This document shows positions 1-6,584 of a DNA stretch of 58,449 nt, in pieces. The translations under genes and the position numbers were made by a program. The DNA is from Candidatus Altimarinota bacterium (GTDB lineage: Bacteria > Patescibacteriota > Gracilibacteria > BD1-5 > UBA2023). The DNA is taken from assembly GCA_013268835.1 (NCBI GenBank), contig JABFSX010000017.1, positions 1 to 58,449 on the forward strand, in the 5' to 3' direction. The notes below the pieces were generated by a model. The model worked only from the letters and a program-made list of their open reading frames with translations, was not told the origin of the DNA and did no database searches. Position 1 is the stretch's first letter. Each line of letters begins with the position of its first letter.

Positions 1-46
1 GTCGTGGTATAATAAGTACCTAATTAGGTACTTATTATACCACGAC
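1..46. repeat. 46-bp perfect palindrome at the left end
   Basis: Bases 1-23 are the exact reverse complement of 24-46, with centre TAATTA and each arm containing TATAAT. Perfect palindromes of about this size occur as protelomerase targets and hairpin telomeres of linear phages and plasmids (N15, Borrelia). That it starts exactly at base 1 suggests a replicon end or an assembly break at a hairpin. A two-sided terminator without a U-tract is the alternative. Confidence 0.7.
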
Positions 47-144
47 GATGGGCAGTTGTACACAGCAGAACATCAATCAATCATCAATCAGATTGGCGTA
101 TTGGTCGGCAGGCAGGCTGGCAGTTGGTCGCTCCTCCCTTCAAT

Positions 145-174
145 GGGCTGCACAGCCAGTTGGTCATGCAGCCC
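145..174 (-). terminator. Hairpin after the leftward operon
   Basis: GGGCTGCA (145-152) pairs exactly with TGCAGCCC (167-174) across a 14-nt loop, directly after the stop of the last leftward gene. It may end the late transcript. There is no clear U-run, so it may instead be an RNA 3'-end stabiliser. Confidence 0.35.
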
Positions 175-180
175 AGTGAA

Positions 181-642
181 TTAAACTTGCGATGGTTGAG
201 GAATTGCTTGTGGATCTACCCCATACTCGAAATGACCTGCATCCCATCCAATACCTTCTTGCCCATCTTTATTGACCCATTTGTTTGACGCGTTTATCTT
301 AAGGCCGAATCGACCTCCCCATCTTCCTCCAAGACTCTCCCACTTCTCACCAACTGGCCGTGACGCCTCACCTTTCAATGGCACACCATCTTTTGAAATA
401 ACGAGGTCTTGCGCTAACCGATCATTATGCTTACTGTACGTGACTTTTGTTTTTTGATTGTAGAACAATAATTCTTGATATGAGTACGCATCGTCATCTT
501 CGTATCCTTCTTTTCCTGATGGTACGAAGAGCTTATCAGTTGAGCGATACCCATCACCTAACTGAACTGTATAACCTTGATCATCTAGCCATAGCAAAAA
601 CCTGGCAAGCATTATGGCAAACCTATGTTGCTTCTCTTTCAT
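181..642 (-). CDS. M15-family peptidase endolysin
   Basis: A 153-aa zinc peptidase of the M15 (VanY / L-alanyl-D-glutamate peptidase) type that would cut peptidoglycan stem peptides at lysis. The core shows SKHNDRLAQDL (H72 and D79 as zinc ligands) and WDAGHFE (H137 as third ligand, D134 as likely catalytic acid), with the family's GGRWGGRF stretch between. Length fits a single-domain endolysin. There is no signal peptide, so export should need a holin; a two-TM candidate lies at 2050-2277. It is the last gene of the leftward operon and overlaps the transglycosylase upstream by 4 nt. Confidence 0.85.
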   Translation of the reverse strand: MKEKQHRFAIMLARFLLWLDDQGYTVQLGDGYRSTDKLFVPSGKEGYEDDDAYSYQELLFYNQKTKVTYSKHNDRLAQDLVISKDGVPLKGEASRPVGEKWESLGGRWGGRFGLKINASNKWVNKDGQEGIGWDAGHFEYGVDPQAIPQPSQV

Positions 643-1163
643 TTTGCCCTCATCACGACAAGACCAACTGCTACTGCCGCTGCCAATGTTCCTATCCCAA
701 TTGCCGCTGTTTGTGGCGTGATCGGAAATCCCATGGTTCTGTACATCATATAATTTCGATAGACGCTATCGACATAAGCTTGATTGACGTACGTACCATC
801 TTTATTTTTTCTCGGCGATCCAGCGTTGTATGATGCAATCGCATCACGAACATTGCCACCATACTTCGCCAACAACGATGCAATATATTTCGTTCCTGCT
901 TCTACATTGATTTGAGGATTGACGAGATCAGAGATCGTAAGCTTATCGTTGCCAAGAATCCATTTGGCAGTCTTCAACAATACTTGCATTAAGCCCCAAG
1001 AACTATCGTTCAAATGAGCTTCATATCGACTTGCATTGACGTCCCATGCGCTTTCCTGTTGCACAACACCTTTAATCAATGCTGGATCGACGCCATACTT
1101 ACTTGCAATACTCTCAATCAATGGTGTGAGTGTATCACTTGATATTCTTACGGCGCCTAGCAT
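639..1163 (-). CDS. Membrane-anchored lytic transglycosylase (SLT)
   Basis: A 174-aa SLT-fold lysozyme-like enzyme. Catalytic Glu37 lies in QQESAW, followed by SWGLMQV and SYNAGSP, the standard SLT motifs. The C-terminus (about 148-170) is one hydrophobic segment ending in RAK, so it should be membrane- or virion-anchored, like the transglycosylases of membrane-containing phages (PRD1 P7). ATG 1163 is chosen because GGAGG sits about 6 nt upstream; an in-frame ATG at 1175 lacks a site. It probably cleaves peptidoglycan during entry or release. Confidence 0.85.
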   Translation of the reverse strand: MLGAVRISSDTLTPLIESIASKYGVDPALIKGVVQQESAWDVNASRYEAHLNDSSWGLMQVLLKTAKWILGNDKLTISDLVNPQINVEAGTKYIASLLAKYGGNVRDAIASYNAGSPRKNKDGTYVNQAYVDSVYRNYMMYRTMGFPITPQTAAIGIGTLAAAVAVGLVVMRAK

Positions 1164-1434
1164 TATTGCCTCCAATCCTATCCATGACTCGATCAGTCAA
1201 ATTAAAGAACATATCGACGCCATCAAAGAAATCGTCAATGTTCCTATTCAATTGAGCGACACCTTGCAATGGAACATACTCATCATCTTGCGGCTTCTCC
1301 GGTAGTTGTTTAACGTCCACTGTTTGATGGAATGTCTCTGTCGTTTGTTGTGGGTGAACGTACTCACTATATGGATCCATATCGACTGAAGTAGGCTCAT
1401 ACATGTTTCCTACCTTTTTCGTATTGATATCCAT
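1135..1434 (-). CDS. Small acidic protein, unknown function
   Basis: Ninety-nine residues, rich in Asp, Glu and Gln, with an amphipathic stretch around DDFFDGVDMFF and a basic tail (ARRRKNIK). No family is recognised. An alternative start at 1404 has GGAAA close upstream. It overlaps the start of the transglycosylase by 29 nt and lies in the virion/lysis block. Confidence 0.6.
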   Translation of the reverse strand: MDINTKKVGNMYEPTSVDMDPYSEYVHPQQTTETFHQTVDVKQLPEKPQDDEYVPLQGVAQLNRNIDDFFDGVDMFFNLTDRVMDRIGGNNARRRKNIK

Positions 1435-1441
1435 AATTTAC

Positions 1442-1687
1442 CTATTGGATAATTTGACTTTCAGACTCCTCGCCTTTTGGTGGCATATTTTTTGTAACTG
1501 CATCAATGTACCCGAACATGACATCGAACATCACATTCATAAGAATCTTTACAACCTGTGTTGGATGCAAATCTGGTGCTTGCAAGTTAGATTGAAATTG
1601 ATCGTCAACAGATAACGTCAGTACCGGTCTCGCGAACGGATTTACGATTTGCCCATTGCTCCCATTCTTAACCAATCGATTTGACAT
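1442..1687 (-). CDS. Small hypothetical protein
   Basis: An 81-aa protein preceded by GAGGGAGA. Its middle (VVKILMNVMFDVMFGYIDAV) is hydrophobic or amphipathic and could touch a membrane. Co-directional and tightly spaced in the virion/lysis block. Function unknown. Confidence 0.65.
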   Translation of the reverse strand: MSNRLVKNGSNGQIVNPFARPVLTLSVDDQFQSNLQAPDLHPTQVVKILMNVMFDVMFGYIDAVTKNMPPKGEESESQIIQ

Positions 1688-1705
1688 GATTCTCCCTCAT
1701 TTGTA

Positions 1706-2047
1706 TTACTTACGTAATGCAACAACTAATGTAATTGCACCAATGCCTATTGCCACTGGCCATATCCAATTAAACGAACTTGACTGTGAAATCATTCCAG
1801 GATGAACACCAGTCATTGGCTGTGTGTACGCCATTGGAACGCCACCACCACTCATCTGCATCAATATCCGAGCTTGTTCTTGCGCTTGTGCAGCTGACTG
1901 TTGTGTCTGCTTAATGCTCTGCACTTTATTAAAAATGTTGAACCCAGCTTGAACACCAGTATTTGCCAGATTCATGAAACTATCCCAAATTGATGGTGTT
2001 GCAGGCGCCGGTGCTTGACCTAGCAATGTATCATGTACAACATACAT
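1706..2047 (-). CDS. C-terminally anchored virion-type protein, LGQAP box
   Basis: A 113-aa protein started at ATG 2047, where GGAGGAAA sits at the right distance; the longer frame to 2131 overlaps the upstream gene. It has an N-terminal LGQAPAPA box, a Gln/Ala-rich amphipathic helix, and a C-terminal TM (WIWPVAIGIGAITLVVAL) ending RK. The 2279-2845 protein has the same order of parts, so the two look paralogous. A structural role in a viral membrane is inferred. Confidence 0.65.
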   Translation of the reverse strand: MYVVHDTLLGQAPAPATPSIWDSFMNLANTGVQAGFNIFNKVQSIKQTQQSAAQAQEQARILMQMSGGGVPMAYTQPMTGVHPGMISQSSSFNWIWPVAIGIGAITLVVALRK

Positions 2048-2049
2048 TA

Positions 2050-2277
2050 TTATTTTCCTCCTCCATCCTTCGGCACTGGTGTATATAACGCTTCTTTGAT
2101 ATCTTTCTTCGCTGTAATAGCGGCTTGCCACCTAAAGTACATGGCCCCAATAGCCAATATTGCATCAATCGATTGAGACATCATCTCATTACTAACATCG
2201 ATTCCTGCAAACATAAGAACTTGGTGAATGATAATACCAGCTCCCATCAAATATGTGCGAAGTCCTTCAAGGCTCAT
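2050..2277 (-). CDS. Two-TM small membrane protein, holin candidate
   Basis: A 75-aa protein with hydrophobic stretches at about 8-24 and 35-49 and a charged Lys-rich C-terminus, the usual shape of a small holin. A strong GAGGAGG precedes ATG 2277. It lies three genes upstream of the transglycosylase and endolysin, which supports a lysis role, but no family signature was identified. Confidence 0.6.
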   Translation of the reverse strand: MSLEGLRTYLMGAGIIIHQVLMFAGIDVSNEMMSQSIDAILAIGAMYFRWQAAITAKKDIKEALYTPVPKDGGGK

Positions 2278-2278
2278 A

Positions 2279-2845
2279 TTACCTCCTCTTCAAAAAGTAG
2301 ACTGCGCCAAGTCCAACAACACCAAGACCTGCGATCCACAACCATGTACTATCGCCGCCTGCACCAAATGGCCGCATCATCGATTGATAATACGTTTGTG
2401 CTTGCGCTTGTGCAACCTGTTGCTTCTGCTCAGCACGCTGTTGCAAAACGTTTGTGACGCCTGTTGCAACGTTTGTTCCTAACTTCAACAAATTATCCAA
2501 GAAACCAAGTGGACTTCTTGATACTGAACCTGTTTCACCTGTTGCAGGCGGAGCTTGGCCAAGTTCAGTCATTGTTGGAATATCATGAAAATACGCACCA
2601 AGTTTTTCCATATTTCGTTGCTTCATCGCACGATTCCATACTGGGCTGTATCGAGAAAGATTTGGTCGTAAATCCCATCGCCGCAGTTTGCTTGACGCTG
2701 ACAATGGTCCAGGAACTTGCTCTCCTTCAAACCACGGCTGCGACTTTATCGACGTCGCTGGTCGAACAATCTTTGGATTTCTAAAACTAATTCCTGGTTG
2801 ATACAATACATCTTGTGATTGAGATGGTTTTTGAGCTTCAGCCAT
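2279..2845 (-). CDS. C-terminally anchored virion-type protein, LGQAP box
   Basis: A 188-aa protein with a soluble basic N-terminus, LGQAPPATGE in the middle, a helix FLDNLLKLGTNVATGV, a Gln-rich segment, and a C-terminal TM (about 168-185) ending LKRR. It shares this plan with the 1706-2047 product. GGAGG precedes the start. Probably a structural membrane protein; function not recognised. Confidence 0.65.
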   Translation of the reverse strand: MAEAQKPSQSQDVLYQPGISFRNPKIVRPATSIKSQPWFEGEQVPGPLSASSKLRRWDLRPNLSRYSPVWNRAMKQRNMEKLGAYFHDIPTMTELGQAPPATGETGSVSRSPLGFLDNLLKLGTNVATGVTNVLQQRAEQKQQVAQAQAQTYYQSMMRPFGAGGDSTWLWIAGLGVVGLGAVYFLKRR

Positions 2846-2857
2846 GATACCTCCAAT

Positions 2858-3799
2858 TTACTTTTTGCGCTTTGACGGGCTTAATATGACAGCCGCTAAC
2901 ACGACACCACTACCAATAAGTAACCACATTGGCACATTTCCTGATTCTCCTCCTCCTTCAATTGGTACAGCTGTACCATCTTCAGCGATATAATATTCGC
3001 TACCAGGAGGACCAACAGGCCCACCACCACCTCCACCTGGTACTGACATTGTTGAACCACCGCTGTATCCACCACCAACAGCGGGGTTGTACATTGCTGG
3101 TGCGTATAATCCACTTGCATTCGGTTGTAAGCTTCCTGGTAGCATTGGTGGATACATCATCCCACCTCCACCAGATGCATCGACCATCATCATTGGCGGG
3201 CCTTGTTGTTGCTGTTGTGGTTGACCTCCACCCATCACTTGCCCACCAACTTGTAAAACTTTTGCACCAACATCAAGTGTTTTTGTAATGTTATCAAACG
3301 AAAATAATGATCCTGTCGATTGCACTGTCTTAACAGCTGTTTGAGCAACTGCCGCCTTTGATGCAGTACCAACGGCCCCTGTCACAGCACCGCCTGTTGT
3401 CGGTGTGCCACTAAAATAGTTTGATGCTAATCTAGCACCAACAGCTGCCGTTGCTGCAGCGCCAACAGCGCCAACTACGGTCCCAATAGTTCGCATTGTC
3501 TGTGAACCAAAGAACTTATCAGTTTTGACAAGTCCTAATGTACTCGTATTCACAAAACCCTGTGAAAAGTTTCTTACATGGCCACTTGAAAATGGTACGA
3601 AAAACCTATTTTTTGTTGGATCGTAAATACCTCCAGTTGCAAACTTCACAACACCAGATCCAAAGTTTTTCAATGTATCTAAGAACCCATCCAACTCTCC
3701 TAACCCATGCCCACTAATCATACGATCCGATGGGCGCATGAGGCGACCTGGAGGTCGATGTCTGACAATGACACGATTACGTTCTTCAATTGCAAACAT
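2858..3799 (-). CDS. Gly-rich C-terminally anchored virion-type protein
   Basis: A 313-aa protein with a basic N-terminus, a GLGELDGFLDTLKNFG motif like the LG-box proteins downstream, an Ala/Gly-rich amphipathic region (about 100-165), a long low-complexity Gly/Pro/Gln/Met region (about 185-285), and a C-terminal TM (PMWLLIGSGVVLAAVIL) ending SKRKK. Consistent with a membrane-linked structural or penetration protein. No enzyme motif is seen. Confidence 0.7.
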   Translation of the reverse strand: MFAIEERNRVIVRHRPPGRLMRPSDRMISGHGLGELDGFLDTLKNFGSGVVKFATGGIYDPTKNRFFVPFSSGHVRNFSQGFVNTSTLGLVKTDKFFGSQTMRTIGTVVGAVGAAATAAVGARLASNYFSGTPTTGGAVTGAVGTASKAAVAQTAVKTVQSTGSLFSFDNITKTLDVGAKVLQVGGQVMGGGQPQQQQQGPPMMMVDASGGGGMMYPPMLPGSLQPNASGLYAPAMYNPAVGGGYSGGSTMSVPGGGGGGPVGPPGSEYYIAEDGTAVPIEGGGESGNVPMWLLIGSGVVLAAVILSPSKRKK

Positions 3800-3822
3800 A
3801 AAGCCTCACTTAATATGATTGT

Positions 3823-4116
3823 CTAATGCTTGTCTAACACTTTACGATCTTTTTCTTCTTGATCATTACGATCATTTCGATTCTTATTCCTCTGTCCATC
3901 TTCATATACAAGATCAAGAACCGTTTTCATTTTTGCCTGCTCAACGGTGATATTTTGTACATTCGTCTGTAATGTTGAAACATCTTTCGATAGTACCAAC
4001 ACGTCAGCACGTAAAAACAAAAATGATGTTGTTATTGCAACAACTACTGTACCAACACCGATAACTTCATGGACGGTCAATCGTATTCTCTGCACGTCGC
4101 TGCTGTTGTTCGCCAT
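3823..4116 (-). CDS. One-TM coiled-coil protein
   Basis: A 97-aa protein with one TM at about 19-37 (VIGVGTVVVAITTSFLFL) followed by a heptad-like helix and a very charged tail. ATG 4116 is chosen over an upstream ATG at 4152 because AAGGA lies near it. The gene overlaps the next TM/coiled-coil gene in another frame. That arrangement recalls i-spanin/o-spanin pairs, but no lipobox is present. Confidence 0.6.
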   Translation of the reverse strand: MANNSSDVQRIRLTVHEVIGVGTVVVAITTSFLFLRADVLVLSKDVSTLQTNVQNITVEQAKMKTVLDLVYEDGQRNKNRNDRNDQEEKDRKVLDKH

Positions 4117-4264
4117 TCTGTGCGTCCTTATGTAAACTGCCAAGGCTGTCATTCATATCACGAATTGATACATTTGCCCGTGAAATTGATTTTGCAATTG
4201 TTAATCCAAAATAATAACAAATTGCCATGAATACGAGGATGCAAAAATAAAATGCATACCTCAT
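4067..4264 (-). CDS. Small one-TM protein overlapping its neighbour
   Basis: Sixty-five residues: an N-terminal TM (YAFYFCILVFMAICYYFGL) and a charged helical tail. Start 4264 has GAGG 6 nt upstream. It overlaps the 3823-4116 gene by 50 nt in another frame. Function unknown; possible partner of that gene. Confidence 0.55.
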   Translation of the reverse strand: MRYAFYFCILVFMAICYYFGLTIAKSISRANVSIRDMNDSLGSLHKDAQNGEQQQRRAENTIDRP

Positions 4265-4274
4265 AATGCCTCGC

Positions 4275-5261
4275 TTATAGTTCAAAAATCTTTAATGGTA
4301 ATGACGCATCTGCAACAGCAAATAATTGTAAATTTTCTTCAAGAAAGAACTTCTCACTTTTACCATTCAACAGCGGAAATCCTGATGTTGTTGTTACGCC
4401 TGGTCCGCCAAGATAAATTGTCTGTGAAATTCCTGCACTTGTCCCAATCAACCCGTTCTTCAATACGAAGCCAACTGAAAATGTTACAGTACCTGCTGCA
4501 ATTGTCCACGCAATTCGCACGTCTGTCGGAATACCGAGTTCTCCAACATACGCATACGTTGTGCCAGTTGTACCTGTCGCTGCAAAGATAGTCTGTGCAA
4601 CTGCCCAATTTCCAGACGCAGGATCAAGCACTTCCAAATCCAATGCAACCGTTCCACCACCAGATGTTGCAGTAATATCCAGGAAAAAATGTCCAGACAA
4701 GAAGTTCGCAACACCTAATGCTGCTGAACTCCCTGTACCGGACCGTACAGCGGATGCAAGAATCGTTCCTGCTGACGTTGCACCAGCCAATTCATTTGGA
4801 TTTAAAATGATATAGCCACGAAGATACTCTGCATTAATAATCAACTGTGGCACCGTCGTCACTGTCACTGTTCGACCAAGTAATCCGCGGCGTAGTAACG
4901 ATGTTGATGCGACAATGCCAGTATCATTCGCAATCCGTTGTAAGATTGCATCCAATGGGCTTTGCGAACCTTCACCGGTCGGTGACAATGAACCATCAGC
5001 ATTTCGTTGATAGTTATCAACAATTCGCGGATACATGTCAACTGGAATATCAGGATATTCCAATGACGCTGGTCCATTCGCAAGTTCTAATTGCCCATAC
5101 TCTTCAATTGCTGTACTACCAAGTTGCCGGTGCCCAGACAATCGTTTGAACTGTCGGCCAATTGGATCATGTATCTTACGTGACCGAATATCCGGAGGTA
5201 AGAGATTCTCAGGCAAAGCACCCTGACCAACAGTTAATCTGTCCCATACTGATTTTCGCAT
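4275..5261 (-). CDS. Putative virion structural protein, beta-rich C-terminus
   Basis: A 328-aa protein with a charged N-terminal third and a Gly/Thr/Ser-rich beta-type remainder. The last about 60 residues (YLGGPGVTTTSGFPLLNGK ... LQLFAVADASLPLKIFEL) match the C-terminus of the 131-aa protein at 14526-14921 in pattern, a module common in phage surface or decoration proteins. AAGGAG precedes the start. It lies next to the two jelly-roll capsid candidates, so a spike, vertex or minor capsid role is likely. Confidence 0.7.
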   Translation of the reverse strand: MRKSVWDRLTVGQGALPENLLPPDIRSRKIHDPIGRQFKRLSGHRQLGSTAIEEYGQLELANGPASLEYPDIPVDMYPRIVDNYQRNADGSLSPTGEGSQSPLDAILQRIANDTGIVASTSLLRRGLLGRTVTVTTVPQLIINAEYLRGYIILNPNELAGATSAGTILASAVRSGTGSSAALGVANFLSGHFFLDITATSGGGTVALDLEVLDPASGNWAVAQTIFAATGTTGTTYAYVGELGIPTDVRIAWTIAAGTVTFSVGFVLKNGLIGTSAGISQTIYLGGPGVTTTSGFPLLNGKSEKFFLEENLQLFAVADASLPLKIFEL

Positions 5262-5280
5262 AACGTGCTCCTTCTAAACC

Positions 5281-6078
5281 TTAGTACAGTTTTTCTCCAC
5301 TGAATGTAAAGAAAATGGTATTTTGTGCGCCTGATAAATCTTGTGCGGTCACGTTAATCACAGAACCACGGTAAATAAATCTTGGTGCCGGCAATGAATT
5401 TGGAAATTGAGAATTCCCAAACAAGTTATCAATATGAATGCTTGTGTTCATCCATTGCCGCTCAGTTGCATTATCCTTAATTGAGATAAGTGCTGGACCA
5501 TTCCGAGTTGCCGTCAACTTCTTGACCAAGAAATGTGAGTCAATGTTAATGGATAGATTTGCCGATCCTGTCGAATTTGCTGGCAATACCATTGACACCG
5601 TGTAATCAAAGTTTGGTGTTGCTTTCCATTTCTCTGCCCATGGTGCATCACCTTTCCGAAGCTTCGCACCATGAAATGCATGACGAATAGAATTGGCTGA
5701 ACCAGAAAAATCAGCAAATGACGCGGTGAACGTTGTCGCTGCTCGAATGACCATTGGATTGGTCAAGATAAATGGTAAAAAATTGTTTGGATGAATACCG
5801 ACATCAACAACTCCAGTCGTAAATAGAATCGTCCCACTTATGCAACGGAGATCGAGTGGTGAATTATTAATGAATCGCCCAAATGCATCATCGCGGTATG
5901 ATACATATATTTTACTATCTGTCGCAATGTGCGACCTCTTCATCAACTCAAAATCTGCGTCGCTATCCAATCGAGTTGTCGTATCGGTAAATGCTTGTAC
6001 ATTCGGCAACCCATTTGCCGTACCAGCTGGAAGTGCGGTGTTGGTAAAGTCGTAAATGAAATACTCTTTCCATGCCAT
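5281..6078 (-). CDS. Putative jelly-roll capsid protein
   Basis: A 265-aa beta-rich protein starting MAWKEY at ATG 6078, with GGAGG upstream; the longer frame to 6117 lacks a site. The C-terminus (LPAPRFIYRGSVINVTAQDL then FFTFSGEKLY) has the alternating hydrophobic pattern of a final jelly-roll sheet. With the intron-split 228-aa protein two genes upstream it could form a two-component capsid lattice like the paired single-jelly-roll proteins of Thermus phage P23-77. The fold call is pattern-based; a tail-fibre or spike role is the alternative. Confidence 0.55.
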   Translation of the reverse strand: MAWKEYFIYDFTNTALPAGTANGLPNVQAFTDTTTRLDSDADFELMKRSHIATDSKIYVSYRDDAFGRFINNSPLDLRCISGTILFTTGVVDVGIHPNNFLPFILTNPMVIRAATTFTASFADFSGSANSIRHAFHGAKLRKGDAPWAEKWKATPNFDYTVSMVLPANSTGSANLSINIDSHFLVKKLTATRNGPALISIKDNATERQWMNTSIHIDNLFGNSQFPNSLPAPRFIYRGSVINVTAQDLSGAQNTIFFTFSGEKLY

Positions 6079-6130
6079 GATTCGCCTCCATACTACTGCC
6101 AAGTAGGAGTTACCCACTGACAGGGTTAAA

Positions 6131-6574
6131 TTAGTCGTACGATACTGAAATTAACTCCAACCATTCGATTGCTGCAATATCCTTTGGATCAAGTGCCCAC
6201 CACGTATCAGCACCAATATCTTTAAATTGCCAAAAGACATTCATCTCAATGACAATTGCATAGACTGCAATCGTTCGCTCATTGCCATCAATCTTTACGA
6301 AGTACGTTCCAGGAATCGCAGGAAATTTCCCATGCAAAATCTTTTTAATGATCTCATCTCTTCCTGGCCGATATAATACCGTCTCACTTGAACCATGTTG
6401 TTTTGGCTCAAACTCTTCCACCTTCTCTTTGACAAATCCAACAACTTTCATTACCGCATCAAACGCAGATTTCAATTGTGCGATCGATGGAATTGGTATC
6501 ACAATTACACCTTTGTAAAACTCGACGCCAGCCTTTCGACTGGCGCCGAGCAGTACTACATTTCGAACATGCAA
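6131..6574 (-). CDS. Hypothetical protein between capsid candidates
   Basis: A 147-aa mixed alpha/beta protein with a hydrophobic N-terminal part (VEFYKGVIVIPIPSI), a long helix (about 33-56) and a beta-rich C-terminal half with WQF, WWAL and IEWLEL. No family recognised. It sits between the spliced capsid gene and the second jelly-roll gene, so an assembly or minor virion role is possible. Confidence 0.6.
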   Translation of the reverse strand: MHVRNVVLLGASRKAGVEFYKGVIVIPIPSIAQLKSAFDAVMKVVGFVKEKVEEFEPKQHGSSETVLYRPGRDEIIKKILHGKFPAIPGTYFVKIDGNERTIAVYAIVIEMNVFWQFKDIGADTWWALDPKDIAAIEWLELISVSYD

Positions 6575-6584
6575 TCGCCTACGT

